A DNA stretch of 27,992 nucleotides, from NCBI GenBank assembly GCA_900544725.1, contig UQWK01000025.1, forward strand, positions 1-27,992. The letters run 5' to 3'. The notes below the pieces were generated by a model. That model saw only the letters and a list, made by a program, of their open reading frames with translations, searched no databases and was not told the origin of the DNA. The stretch's first letter is position 1. Each line of letters opens with the position of its first letter. The position numbers were made by a program, and so were the translations under genes. Positions 1 to 8,538 of this stretch are shown one piece after another. Source of the DNA: an uncultured Collinsella sp. GTDB lineage: Bacteria > Actinomycetota > Coriobacteriia > Coriobacteriales > Coriobacteriaceae.

Positions 1-459
1 GAGGGGCCATGCGGCGTAGCGCCGGGGCATGGTCCGGAAAATCGTCCGAGGTCCCAAACGACCAAGCCGCTCTTTCCCGGTTATCTTATCTGCGATACGG
101 CAGATCCCCGCACCGTGCAACAGTATCTGATGCGCATGGACGACTTTGCCCGGGTGCTTGCCCAGGACGGTCGGTTTGTGCCGCTGGCAAAAGAAGAGAC
201 CCAGCTCATTGGCAGTTTTACGCATAGGGGAGACCGCGTAGTACCCATGAGCGAGGCCTTAAAGGACGGCGACCAGGTCGTGGTAACGGCAGGTCCGCTG
301 CTGGGCCACGAAGGCCTTATTAAAACCATTAACAGACGCAAGAGCACTGCTTATTTGGAGCTCGACCTGTGCGGCCGACGCGTAACCACCCGCGTTGGCC
401 TCGCGGTGCTTTCAGCCGAGCAGCGAGCAAAGCGGGACCTTAAAAAGGCGATCGCCTAA
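1..459 (+). CDS. NusG/LoaP-type transcription antiterminator, 5' truncated by window edge
   Basis: The frame is open from base 1 to a TAA at 457-459, so the start lies outside the window. The visible part reads KPLFPGYLICDT, the conserved 'FPGY' strand of the NusG N-terminal (NGN) domain, then a linker. A KOW-like tail follows (GDQVVVTAGPLLGHEGLIK, then ELDLCGRRVTTRVGLAVL). NusG paralogs of the LoaP/UpxY kind usually sit first in long polysaccharide or secondary-metabolite operons and help RNA polymerase read through terminators. Its place just ahead of the priming transferase fits that role. It could instead be the housekeeping nusG, but the location and divergent sequence argue for the specialised paralog. 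Any internal ATG (for example 115) would cut the NGN domain and is not a credible start. Confidence 0.8.
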   Translation, partial: EGPCGVAPGHGPENRPRSQTTKPLFPGYLICDTADPRTVQQYLMRMDDFARVLAQDGRFVPLAKEETQLIGSFTHRGDRVVPMSEALKDGDQVVVTAGPLLGHEGLIKTINRRKSTAYLELDLCGRRVTTRVGLAVLSAEQRAKRDLKKAIA

Positions 460-514
460 CTACGGGCGATTGTTTAACGGGACAGGGAGGATCTCCGGGG
501 GCGGGGACGTAGGT

Positions 515-1300
515 TTGAAGGAAATAGTGCAAGATAATCAAATTGGAGATGCAACAGCTGTTGCCGTAGCGCAAGAGGATAGGCGCAGGGCCGCCAAGCT
601 CCAAAATGTCGGAAAACACGAGCCGAAGTTGAGCGAGAACGGTATTCCGGCTGATGTGCTGGAGAAGCTGCTACCCGGTCATGACACTGTCGAATTGGAA
701 AAGCCCGTCGTTAATGGTGGGCTTTTCTATCGCTTTATTAAGCGATTCTTTGACGTTGTGTCTTGTGGTTGTGCTTTGATTCTGCTCGCAATTCCGATGG
801 CCGTTATCGCCGTAAAAATCAAGAGCGAGTCCGAAGGCCCCGTTATTTACGCTCAACGCCGCGTTGGCAAAGACGGCAGAGTCTTTAATATCTACAAGTT
901 TCGCAGCATGTATACCGATGCAGAGTCTCGGGGCGCTCAGTGGGCACAGGACGAAGATCCGCGTGTCACGCCTTTCGGCAAAATTATGCGTAAGACGCGT
1001 CTAGACGAGATTCCGCAGTTCTGGAATGTATTCAAGGGCGATATGAGCCTAATCGGCCCTCGCCCCGAGCGTCCCGCGTTTTGCGAAGAGTTCGAGAAGC
1101 GTATTCATGGCTGGCATTACCGCACCATGGTGCGCCCGGGCATTTCTGGCCTTGCCCAGGTTACAGGCGGCTACGATCTGCTTCCCAGTGAGAAGGTCAT
1201 GTTTGACCTCCAGTACATCAAAACTAGAAGCATCAAGATGGATATTGTGATCATGCTTAAGACACTTGGTGTTGTGAGCACTGGCGACGGTGCGCGTTAA
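515..1300 (+). CDS. Undecaprenyl-phosphate sugar phosphotransferase (priming transferase, PglC/WbaP C-terminal type)
   Basis: This protein of about 261 residues is a monotopic phosphoglycosyl transferase of the bacterial sugar transferase family. It moves a sugar-1-phosphate onto undecaprenyl phosphate at the inner membrane to start a polysaccharide repeat unit. Seen here: a hydrophobic re-entrant segment (FFDVVSCGCALILLAIP), GPVIYAQRRVGKDG, YKFRSM, the catalytic Asp-Glu motif in RLDEIPQFWNV, and GDMSLIGPRPERP. The N-terminal 70 or so residues are polar and poorly conserved, with no extra membrane helices, so it is the short form. I chose TTG at 515 because the longer frame overlaps the upstream gene; the start is uncertain. 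Its stop overlaps the next ATG by one base (TAATG), implying one operon. The substrate could be UDP-FucNAc/QuiNAc-type or a hexose, which cannot be settled from sequence. Confidence 0.9.
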   Translation: MKEIVQDNQIGDATAVAVAQEDRRRAAKLQNVGKHEPKLSENGIPADVLEKLLPGHDTVELEKPVVNGGLFYRFIKRFFDVVSCGCALILLAIPMAVIAVKIKSESEGPVIYAQRRVGKDGRVFNIYKFRSMYTDAESRGAQWAQDEDPRVTPFGKIMRKTRLDEIPQFWNVFKGDMSLIGPRPERPAFCEEFEKRIHGWHYRTMVRPGISGLAQVTGGYDLLPSEKVMFDLQYIKTRSIKMDIVIMLKTLGVVSTGDGAR

Positions 1301-2508
1301 TGAAAATACTTGTTATTTGTCAGCACTATTGGCCGGAGCCATTTAACACTTCGGATGTATGCGAGGAGCTTGTTGATAGAGGGCATAGCGTCTCTGTTAT
1401 CACCGGTCTGCCGAACACCGGAATGCCCAACTCTGACATTCCAGAAGAGTATAAAAATAGGCAAAAGCAGATTGAGCATCATAATGGCGTGACTGTGTAT
1501 CGCGCCAACTTATATCCTAGAAAAACTGGCGCACTCAATCGCGTAAAGAACTATATCTCTTTCTGGCATAACGCGAATCAGCTTGCTCGAACGCTAAATG
1601 AAGAATTTGATGTTGTCCTTGGGTATCAGTTTTCACCCGTTATGCAGGTGGATCCCGGTCTTGTCTATGCGCGCAAGCATCAAAAAAAGATGCTGTTGTA
1701 TTGCTTTGATTTGTGGCCAGTGAGTCTTACAGCCGGTGGTTTTTCAGAATCCTCCTTGCCTTACAAATGGATGAAAGCTGTCTCGAAAAGGATTTATAGG
1801 CAGTCTGATCGTATCGCCGTTACTTCACCTTTGTTTGACGAATACTTTTCAAACAGTCTTGGAATTAATCGTGAGCCCTCGGCATACCTACCTCAATACG
1901 CTGATGACGCCTTTTCCGGCTGTACTAAGTGCTCCTGCGAAGGTTATGACTCATCGAAAATCAATCTAACGTTTGCCGGAAATGTGGGACAAGCACAGTC
2001 CGTTATCACCATTGTTGAAGCCGCTTGCATTGCTCAGAAAGACAGGAACCTCGTGTTTCATATTGTTGGTTCAGGGTCGCGTTTGGAGCAATGTAGATCG
2101 AGGGCTGTGGAGCTAGGCCTGAATAACATTGTGTTTCACGGCCGCAAGCCAATTGTGGATATGCCCAAGTACTACGGTGCTTCTGACGCAATGATTGTCA
2201 CGTTTGAAGACAGCCCCATGGCCACGTACACCCTTCCTCGAAAAGTAACAACTTATATGGCCGCTGGTAAACCGATTTTGGCTGCGCTCTCAGGTGAAAC
2301 CAAACGAGTAATTGACGATGCTAAATGCGGTTTCTGCTGCGATATCGAAGATGCCGAAGGCCTTGCACGAATTGCCTCGCAATTTGCTGGACTTTCCGAC
2401 ACAGGGCAGCTTGGCAATAACGCAAAAGCTTATTACGAGCGCTATTTCACGAAGAAGCTGTTCTTCGACAAGCTCGAAAAATTACTTACTCAACTAGTGG
2501 AGGATTAA
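1300..2508 (+). CDS. GT4-family glycosyltransferase (WcaI-like)
   Basis: 402 residues with a GT-B, family 4 layout. The N-terminal Rossmann half starts MKILVICQHYWPEP, a signature of WcaI-like colanic acid and capsule transferases. The C-terminal nucleotide-sugar half contains NLTFAGNVGQAQ, IVGSGSRLE, NIVFHGRKP and a late LPRKVTTYMAAGKPILA segment, the usual donor-binding region. It probably adds a sugar to the lipid-linked repeat unit on the cytosolic face of the membrane. Base composition is markedly more A+T-rich than the fnlA genes that follow. It is joined to the priming transferase by a 1-nt overlap and ends 3 nt before the first fnlA. Donor and acceptor cannot be assigned. Confidence 0.88.
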   Translation: MKILVICQHYWPEPFNTSDVCEELVDRGHSVSVITGLPNTGMPNSDIPEEYKNRQKQIEHHNGVTVYRANLYPRKTGALNRVKNYISFWHNANQLARTLNEEFDVVLGYQFSPVMQVDPGLVYARKHQKKMLLYCFDLWPVSLTAGGFSESSLPYKWMKAVSKRIYRQSDRIAVTSPLFDEYFSNSLGINREPSAYLPQYADDAFSGCTKCSCEGYDSSKINLTFAGNVGQAQSVITIVEAACIAQKDRNLVFHIVGSGSRLEQCRSRAVELGLNNIVFHGRKPIVDMPKYYGASDAMIVTFEDSPMATYTLPRKVTTYMAAGKPILAALSGETKRVIDDAKCGFCCDIEDAEGLARIASQFAGLSDTGQLGNNAKAYYERYFTKKLFFDKLEKLLTQLVED

Positions 2509-2511
2509 TTT

Positions 2512-3570
2512 ATGACAGGCACTTCCGCATTTAAAGACAAGACCCTCATGATCACGGGCGGCACCGGCTCGTTCGGCAACACCGTGCTCAAGCACTTCAT
2601 GGACACCGACCTGGCCGAGATCCGCATCTTCTCGCGCGACGAGAAGAAGCAGGACGACATGCGCCACCGCCTGCAGGAGAAATCGCCCGAGCTCGCCTCC
2701 AAGGTGCGCTTCTTCATCGGCGACGTCCGCAACGCCCAGAGCGTGCGCGACGCCATGCACGGCGTGGACTACATCTTCCACGCCGCCGCCTTGAAGCAGG
2801 TGCCCTCCTGCGAGTTCTTCCCCATGGAGGCCGTGCGCACCAACGTCATCGGCACGGACAACGTGCTCCACGCCGCGATCGAGGAGGGCGTCGACCGCGT
2901 CGTGTGCCTTTCCACCGACAAGGCGGCATACCCCATCAACGCCATGGGCAAGTCCAAGGCCATGATGGAGTCCATCATCTACGCCAACGCCCGCAACGGC
3001 GCCGGCCGCACCACCATCTGCTGCACCCGCTACGGCAACGTCATGTGCTCGCGCGGCTCGGTCATCCCGCTGTTCATCGACCGCATCCGCAAGGGCGAGC
3101 CGCTGACGGTCACCGACCCCAACATGACCCGCTTCCTCATGAACCTGGACGAGGCGGTCGACCTCGTGCAGTTCGCCTTCGAGCACGCCAACCCCGGCGA
3201 CCTGTTCATCCAGAAGGCGCCGGCCTCCACGATCGGCGACCTCGCCGAGGCCGTGCAGGAGGTCTTCGGCCGCGTGGGCACCCAGGTGATCGGCACCCGC
3301 CACGGCGAGAAGCTCTTCGAGACCCTCATGACCCGCGAGGAGCGCCTGAGGGCCGAGGACATGGGCGGCTACTACCGCGTGGCCTGCGACTCGCGCGACC
3401 TGAACTACGACAAGTTCGTCGTCGACGGCGAGGTGGAGACCCAGGCCGACGAGTCCTACACCTCCCACAACACGGAGAGGCTCGACGTGGAGGGCACCAT
3501 CGCCAAGATCAAGACCGCCGAGTACGTGCAGCTGGCGCTCGAGGGCCGCGAGCACGAGGCGGTGCAGTAG
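2512..3570 (+). CDS. fnlA: UDP-GlcNAc 4,6-dehydratase/5-epimerase (FnlA/CapE), copy 1
   Basis: First enzyme of UDP-L-FucNAc synthesis: it converts UDP-GlcNAc to a 4-keto-6-deoxy intermediate using bound NAD(P). An extended SDR protein of 352 residues. The Rossmann glycine motif is GGTGSFGN near the N-terminus. The catalytic motif is the altered MxxxK (INAMGKSK) in place of YxxxK, as described for CapE. STDKAAYP and CTRYGNVMCSRGS are family-typical. A good ribosome site (GGAGG, 2499-2503) precedes ATG 2512. From TTTAAAGAC onward the gene is identical to the second copy; only the first codons differ (MTGTSAFKDK here, MSSFKDK there). Composition is very G+C-rich compared with the preceding glycosyltransferase. 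Unlike copy 2, it is not followed directly by fnlB. Confidence 0.93.
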   Translation: MTGTSAFKDKTLMITGGTGSFGNTVLKHFMDTDLAEIRIFSRDEKKQDDMRHRLQEKSPELASKVRFFIGDVRNAQSVRDAMHGVDYIFHAAALKQVPSCEFFPMEAVRTNVIGTDNVLHAAIEEGVDRVVCLSTDKAAYPINAMGKSKAMMESIIYANARNGAGRTTICCTRYGNVMCSRGSVIPLFIDRIRKGEPLTVTDPNMTRFLMNLDEAVDLVQFAFEHANPGDLFIQKAPASTIGDLAEAVQEVFGRVGTQVIGTRHGEKLFETLMTREERLRAEDMGGYYRVACDSRDLNYDKFVVDGEVETQADESYTSHNTERLDVEGTIAKIKTAEYVQLALEGREHEAVQ

Positions 3571-3577
3571 GGTGCGC
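2530..3577 (+). repeat. Perfect 1,048-bp direct repeat, copy 1
   Basis: Read line by line, bases 2530-3577 match 3690-4737 with a constant offset of 1160. The left edge is set by a mismatch at 2529 (a) versus 3689 (c), the right edge by 3578 (a) versus 4738 (g). The repeat covers almost all of fnlA plus seven bases past the stop. Those seven bases include the GTG start and first arginine codon of fnlB in the second copy. Confidence 0.95.
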
Positions 3578-3680
3578 ATAACGGGCTTGAAGGGCCGTGC
3601 CGTTTCGAATTTGAATTCGGACATACGTGCCCATGGCTTATTTGAATCAATTAAGAGTTTCTAAAAAAGAAAGGTAACTT
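3571..3680 (+). other. Spacer between the fnlA copies, with an aborted fnlB start
   Basis: After copy 1 the sequence keeps only the first two codons of fnlB (GTG CGC), then becomes unrelated, lower-G+C DNA that hits a stop within about 30 codons. It contains a small palindrome (CGAATTTGAATTCG, around 3605-3618). At its end lies the ribosome site for copy 2 (AAAGG, about 3669-3673). I see no gene here. Confidence 0.7.
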
Positions 3681-4730
3681 ATGAGCAGCTTTAAAGACAA
3701 GACCCTCATGATCACGGGCGGCACCGGCTCGTTCGGCAACACCGTGCTCAAGCACTTCATGGACACCGACCTGGCCGAGATCCGCATCTTCTCGCGCGAC
3801 GAGAAGAAGCAGGACGACATGCGCCACCGCCTGCAGGAGAAATCGCCCGAGCTCGCCTCCAAGGTGCGCTTCTTCATCGGCGACGTCCGCAACGCCCAGA
3901 GCGTGCGCGACGCCATGCACGGCGTGGACTACATCTTCCACGCCGCCGCCTTGAAGCAGGTGCCCTCCTGCGAGTTCTTCCCCATGGAGGCCGTGCGCAC
4001 CAACGTCATCGGCACGGACAACGTGCTCCACGCCGCGATCGAGGAGGGCGTCGACCGCGTCGTGTGCCTTTCCACCGACAAGGCGGCATACCCCATCAAC
4101 GCCATGGGCAAGTCCAAGGCCATGATGGAGTCCATCATCTACGCCAACGCCCGCAACGGCGCCGGCCGCACCACCATCTGCTGCACCCGCTACGGCAACG
4201 TCATGTGCTCGCGCGGCTCGGTCATCCCGCTGTTCATCGACCGCATCCGCAAGGGCGAGCCGCTGACGGTCACCGACCCCAACATGACCCGCTTCCTCAT
4301 GAACCTGGACGAGGCGGTCGACCTCGTGCAGTTCGCCTTCGAGCACGCCAACCCCGGCGACCTGTTCATCCAGAAGGCGCCGGCCTCCACGATCGGCGAC
4401 CTCGCCGAGGCCGTGCAGGAGGTCTTCGGCCGCGTGGGCACCCAGGTGATCGGCACCCGCCACGGCGAGAAGCTCTTCGAGACCCTCATGACCCGCGAGG
4501 AGCGCCTGAGGGCCGAGGACATGGGCGGCTACTACCGCGTGGCCTGCGACTCGCGCGACCTGAACTACGACAAGTTCGTCGTCGACGGCGAGGTGGAGAC
4601 CCAGGCCGACGAGTCCTACACCTCCCACAACACGGAGAGGCTCGACGTGGAGGGCACCATCGCCAAGATCAAGACCGCCGAGTACGTGCAGCTGGCGCTC
4701 GAGGGCCGCGAGCACGAGGCGGTGCAGTAG
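3681..4730 (+). CDS. fnlA: UDP-GlcNAc 4,6-dehydratase/5-epimerase (FnlA/CapE), copy 2
   Basis: 349 residues, identical to copy 1 after the first few codons. GGTGSFGN lies at residues 13-20 and the MxxxK catalytic pair at Met142 and Lys146. This copy keeps the normal pathway linkage: its TAG stop (4728-4730) is followed one base later by the GTG start of fnlB/capF, so the pair is probably translationally coupled. It is likely the ancestral arrangement, with copy 1 derived from a fnlA-fnlB junction. The two copies together would raise dehydratase dosage; no residue difference suggests different specificity. Confidence 0.93.
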   Translation: MSSFKDKTLMITGGTGSFGNTVLKHFMDTDLAEIRIFSRDEKKQDDMRHRLQEKSPELASKVRFFIGDVRNAQSVRDAMHGVDYIFHAAALKQVPSCEFFPMEAVRTNVIGTDNVLHAAIEEGVDRVVCLSTDKAAYPINAMGKSKAMMESIIYANARNGAGRTTICCTRYGNVMCSRGSVIPLFIDRIRKGEPLTVTDPNMTRFLMNLDEAVDLVQFAFEHANPGDLFIQKAPASTIGDLAEAVQEVFGRVGTQVIGTRHGEKLFETLMTREERLRAEDMGGYYRVACDSRDLNYDKFVVDGEVETQADESYTSHNTERLDVEGTIAKIKTAEYVQLALEGREHEAVQ

Positions 4731-4737
4731 GGTGCGC
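3690..4737 (+). repeat. Perfect 1,048-bp direct repeat, copy 2
   Basis: Second member of the perfect repeat described at 2530-3577. No difference was found on reading, which implies recent duplication, ongoing gene conversion, or an assembly error. Homologous recombination between the copies would delete one copy and the 112-bp spacer. Confidence 0.95.
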
Positions 4738-5949
4738 GTCCTCGTCACCGGCGCCAGGGGCTTCGTCGGGAAGAACCTCTGCTGCGCGCTGAAGAACATA
4801 AGGGACGGCAAGGACCGCCGCGAGAAGTATCAGGCACTGCTTCCCCTCGAGGTCGAGGAATACGACGTCGATTCCACGCCCGAGGAGCTCGACGAGTACT
4901 GCTCCCGCGCCGACTTCGTGTTCAACCTGGCGGGCGTCAACCGCCCCAAGGACCAGGCGGAGTTCATGGAGGGCAACTTCGGGTTCGCCTCTACGCTGCT
5001 CGAGACGCTCGAGCGCCACGGTAACAAATGCCCCGTCATGCTCTCCAGCTCCGCGCAGGCGAGCCTGTCGGGCCGCTTCGAGGGCTCCGTATACGGCGAG
5101 TCAAAGCTCGCCGGGGAGGGCCTCTTCCGCGAGTACTCGGAGCGCACCGGCGCCCCCGTGCTCATCTACCGCTTCCCCAACCTCTACGGCAAGTGGTGCC
5201 GCCCGCGATACAACTCCGCCGTGGCCACGTTCTGCGACGCCATCGCCAACGGCCGCCCCTACACCGTGAACGACCCGTCTGTCGAGCTGGAGCTCCTCTA
5301 CATCGACGACCTGGTCGGCGAGATGCTGGGCGCCCTGCTCGGCGAGGAGCACCGCTGCGGTTACGAGGGGCTCGAGAGGATACAGGGTGACGGTTTCTGC
5401 TATGTCCCGGAAACTGACGTCAAGTCGCTCGGCGAGATCGTCTATCTGCTCGACAGCTTCCGCGACAGCCGCGAGACGCTCTCGGTGCCCGACCTCACTG
5501 ACGGCTCCTTCTCAAAGAAGCTCTGGAGCACGTTCCTTTCCTACTATGAGCCGGGGCATTTCGCTTATAGCCTCAAGCCCAACACGGACGCGCGCGGCTC
5601 GTTCACCGAGTTCCTGCGCACGCCGGAGCGCGGCCAGGTCTCGATCAACGTGTCCAGGCCCGGTATCACCAAGGGCAACCACTGGCACATGAGCAAATGG
5701 GAGAGGTTCCTGGTGGTCTCCGGCATCGCTTCTATCAAGCTGAGGAAGGTGGGGGAGGACGCCGATGGCAACCCGTTCCCCGTTGACGAGTACGTCGTGA
5801 GCGGCTCCGACATGCGCGCCGTGGAGATGGTCCCCGGCTACACGCACTCCATCACCAACCTGTCCGACACCGAGGACCTCGTGACGGTCATGTGGGCCAA
5901 CGAGCCCTTCGACCCCGAGAATCCAGATACATTTTTCGAAGTTGTTTAA
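4732..5949 (+). CDS. fnlB: Bifunctional 4-keto sugar epimerase/reductase (FnlB/CapF)
   Basis: Second UDP-L-FucNAc enzyme: it epimerises at C3 and reduces the FnlA product with NADPH, giving UDP-6-deoxy-L-talNAc. 405 residues in two domains. The N-terminal SDR has VTGARGFVGKNL at the cofactor site, FNLAGVNRP, and a Y-x3-K motif in VYGESKLAGE. The C-terminal cupin from about residue 285 carries SLKPNTDARGSFTEFLRT, GNHWHMSKWERFLVVSG and a late MVPGYTHSITN, fitting the metal-binding cupin of CapF. It is somewhat longer than the roughly 370-residue staphylococcal protein, through extra sequence in the N-terminal half. GTG start one base after the fnlA stop. High G+C, like fnlA and fnlC. Confidence 0.92.
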   Translation: MRVLVTGARGFVGKNLCCALKNIRDGKDRREKYQALLPLEVEEYDVDSTPEELDEYCSRADFVFNLAGVNRPKDQAEFMEGNFGFASTLLETLERHGNKCPVMLSSSAQASLSGRFEGSVYGESKLAGEGLFREYSERTGAPVLIYRFPNLYGKWCRPRYNSAVATFCDAIANGRPYTVNDPSVELELLYIDDLVGEMLGALLGEEHRCGYEGLERIQGDGFCYVPETDVKSLGEIVYLLDSFRDSRETLSVPDLTDGSFSKKLWSTFLSYYEPGHFAYSLKPNTDARGSFTEFLRTPERGQVSINVSRPGITKGNHWHMSKWERFLVVSGIASIKLRKVGEDADGNPFPVDEYVVSGSDMRAVEMVPGYTHSITNLSDTEDLVTVMWANEPFDPENPDTFFEVV

Positions 5950-5951
5950 AA

Positions 5952-7217
5952 ATGAACTATGCTAGGCGGTTCTTATCGATTAGGCTGGATTGGTTGTTAA
6001 TTGGGACTTTCGTCGGATTCTCAATTTGCCTCAATAGCTGCAGCGCCGTTTCTACATTGATAGGCTTTTCGTCGCTATGCCTACCGTTTGCTCTGCTATC
6101 GTGTTTTCTTCTGCTGACGCTTTCTGACGCGGATAAGAACAATACGGCGCTAACGATCGGTGCGCTTGTCTTTACGATTCCTATCTTGCTTTCTGCTATC
6201 GGCAATTTAAGTAGTTCAAATGTCATGAATTCCTTGACATTAATGGTTTGTATTCTTTTAGCCTACCTTTGTGTCAGGAAGGTGGGGTCTCTTCGTCTCT
6301 GTCATATTTTTGTCTGGCTTATGTGCGCCACCTCTTGTGTGTCTCTATTGGTTTGGATTGCAACAAATTGGTTGGGGATAAACTTACCGTTCCCCGTGTT
6401 TGAGAACGTCAACGGTGTCCATTACAAAACCATCTTCATTGTCTCTCAGTTTGCTGAGGCGTATATCGACGCAAGCAAGAGTATGGGTTTTTTCTGGGAA
6501 AGCGGTATTTTTGCTTCTTATCTACTCCTTGCGATTTCCGTTGAGTTCATTGTTAATAAAAATGCATCAAAAGCTAGATTGGCCTTGTTGGTCGTAACGT
6601 TGTTCACAACTGGATCTACAGCTGGCTATCTTCTTCTTCCACTTGCCCTTGCCGTTGGATTACTGAAAAACGGGGGTCGAGGTCGTGTGGCAATCGCGAT
6701 TGGAATTGTCATCCTCGTTTTATGGGCTTTTACGAATTACTCCACAATTCTTAACGTGCTTATGCAGATTGACCCTTCATTATTTTGGAAGCTGGGGGAT
6801 GCTGACGCCGTCACAAAGCTCACGAGGCTTCAGTCTCCTGGTGTGTGCTGGAGCCTATTTTCCGCAAGCCCCGTTTTGGGATTAGGTTACGGAGATGCCC
6901 TGGAGGCCTATTCTGCCATTGCAGCGGGCTCCCCAACCATTGATTCTTTGACGACAACGAGCTTCTTTCAACTTGCCGCGTTCGGTGTCTCTGGTTTCGC
7001 GATGTGGGGGGTTACGTTATACGCCCTTATCGGAACTCGGCGTCTTCCTCTATCCGCAGGCATTATGCTCGCTTTGCTGTTCGTTTTAGTAATCAACAAA
7101 GAACCGCATACCGCTTCGGCCATGACTTATATATTGGTATTTTCCTTCCTCTCCCTCTCTAACGAGAGTTCGGAACGCTCTTCCGTTAAATGCTATGGGG
7201 GCGCCCATGAAATATAA
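5952..7217 (+). CDS. O-antigen/capsule repeat-unit polymerase (Wzy-like)
   Basis: 421 residues, almost entirely hydrophobic, with about ten or more membrane helices separated by short loops. A larger periplasmic-type loop lies in the middle (LGINLPFPVFENVNGVHYKTIF) and another late (SPVLGLGYGDALEAYSAIAAGSP). This is the pattern of Wzy polymerases, which join repeat units on the outer face of the membrane. No sequence motif is diagnostic, so the call rests on topology and on its place next to a Wzx flippase. ATG 5952 lies just after the fnlB stop; the longer frame upstream overlaps fnlB and is not needed. A+T-rich relative to fnlB. An alternative is a WaaL-type ligase. Confidence 0.75.
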   Translation: MNYARRFLSIRLDWLLIGTFVGFSICLNSCSAVSTLIGFSSLCLPFALLSCFLLLTLSDADKNNTALTIGALVFTIPILLSAIGNLSSSNVMNSLTLMVCILLAYLCVRKVGSLRLCHIFVWLMCATSCVSLLVWIATNWLGINLPFPVFENVNGVHYKTIFIVSQFAEAYIDASKSMGFFWESGIFASYLLLAISVEFIVNKNASKARLALLVVTLFTTGSTAGYLLLPLALAVGLLKNGGRGRVAIAIGIVILVLWAFTNYSTILNVLMQIDPSLFWKLGDADAVTKLTRLQSPGVCWSLFSASPVLGLGYGDALEAYSAIAAGSPTIDSLTTTSFFQLAAFGVSGFAMWGVTLYALIGTRRLPLSAGIMLALLFVLVINKEPHTASAMTYILVFSFLSLSNESSERSSVKCYGGAHEI

Positions 7218-8538
7218 TCTTAAACTAAGCGTTGCGGCAAACGCGTGCATCAAAGTTCTTGCCTTAATTGTATCTTTAATTTCGACGCCCATTATGATGT
7301 CGTTCTTCTCGAACGATGCAGTTCTCGGCGCTTGGTTTACCGTTCTCTCTGTGTTGAACTGGATTTCCTTTTTTGATTTCGGAATTGGCAACGGACTTCG
7401 CAACGATTTGACTTACGCGTTGAATAAAGGTGACTCCGAAAGGGCCCGCGTCGTAATTTCATCGTCGGTTATTTTCCTTGGCGCGATCGTGATCGCGCTG
7501 ATTCCCCTTGGCGTGGCGGTCTCTGCCTTCGTTCCCTGGAACTCTGTCTTCTCCGTTGGGGATAGTGAAATCTGCAGAAGTGATCTTACCGCATGTATGA
7601 TTGTCGTCATCGCAGGTACTTTGCTTCAGCTCGTTCTTAAGCTCGTGAACTCTCTGTTTTACGCTGTCCAGCGCAACGCTGCTCCGGCGCTTCTCCTTCT
7701 TTTCTCCAACTGTCTAATCCTTGTCGCCATAGCTTTCCCGCCTCCCCTGGCGGGGGCTGGTGAGCGGTTCATGTACATGTGTGTAGTCGAGATAATCGCC
7801 CTATCGGTTCCGCTAGTCGCCGCTGGTTTTGTAATTTTCGCCACCGAACTCAAGGGCTATACACCGAGATTAAAGGACGTAAGGACAGATTACTTCCGTT
7901 CGCTTGGCTCGCTCGGCATTCAATTCTTCGTTATTCAGATTGCTCTGCTCTTCGTGTCGTCGACCAACGAGCTCTTCATCGGTTCTCTCTGCGGCTCCGA
8001 TAGCGTCGTTCCTTACTCTGTGGCTTATAGGGTTTTCAATCTTATTCTTGTCTTTTTCGGTGTCATGGCTCAGCCCATCTGGTCCGACATGGCGAGTTCC
8101 TTTGCGTCGGGGAATAGACGTAGACTCCTCTCCGTGCATAGAAAGTATTTGGGGCTCTCGGCAATCGCATCCGTGGGAACGGTCGTTATCGGCCTGCTTA
8201 TCAATTCCATACTTAGCGTATGGCTAAAAGAACAGGCGCCGACCCTCACGCTTTACGAGTCCTTTTCACTCATCTTTCTCGTCATCGCGACTGTGTTAAC
8301 CAATTCTGAGACATGCCTCGGTAACGCCACGAATCGCTTGAGGCCTCAGGTAATTTTCTATTGCCTCGGTGCCATCGCAAAATATCCAGTTTCAGCGATC
8401 CTGTCCATGTATGTGACCAGTTGGGCCTCGGTTGTATACGCTAACGGTCTTGTGCTCGTTCCTGTCCTGATTGCTCAACATATTGCAAACCGCTGGCTTA
8501 CCGCGGGCAGTGAGGAGGGTCCCGTTGAAGAAAAGTAA
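7207..8538 (+). CDS. Polysaccharide flippase, MATE/MOP superfamily (Wzx-like)
   Basis: About 443 residues with 12 or so predicted membrane helices. The N-terminus (LKLSVAANACIKVLALIVSLISTPIMMSF, shown in part) and FFDFGIGNGLRNDLT are typical of Wzx/RfbX-type exporters. These flip undecaprenyl-linked repeat units across the membrane before Wzy polymerisation. ATG 7207 is preferred over ATG 7195 because GGGGGC sits just ahead of it. It overlaps the end of the Wzy gene by 11 nt. Around the middle it has QPIWSDMASSF, a conserved stretch of this family. Confidence 0.85.
   Translation: MKYNLKLSVAANACIKVLALIVSLISTPIMMSFFSNDAVLGAWFTVLSVLNWISFFDFGIGNGLRNDLTYALNKGDSERARVVISSSVIFLGAIVIALIPLGVAVSAFVPWNSVFSVGDSEICRSDLTACMIVVIAGTLLQLVLKLVNSLFYAVQRNAAPALLLLFSNCLILVAIAFPPPLAGAGERFMYMCVVEIIALSVPLVAAGFVIFATELKGYTPRLKDVRTDYFRSLGSLGIQFFVIQIALLFVSSTNELFIGSLCGSDSVVPYSVAYRVFNLILVFFGVMAQPIWSDMASSFASGNRRRLLSVHRKYLGLSAIASVGTVVIGLLINSILSVWLKEQAPTLTLYESFSLIFLVIATVLTNSETCLGNATNRLRPQVIFYCLGAIAKYPVSAILSMYVTSWASVVYANGLVLVPVLIAQHIANRWLTAGSEEGPVEEK

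Noticed and set aside
2494..3624. Long - strand frame of 376 codons opposite fnlA (and its twin at 3651-4811)
   Set aside because: Typical antisense shadow of G+C-rich coding sequence. The product is a low-complexity Leu/Val/Ala/Gly/His/Asp string, while the + strand has clear enzyme motifs.
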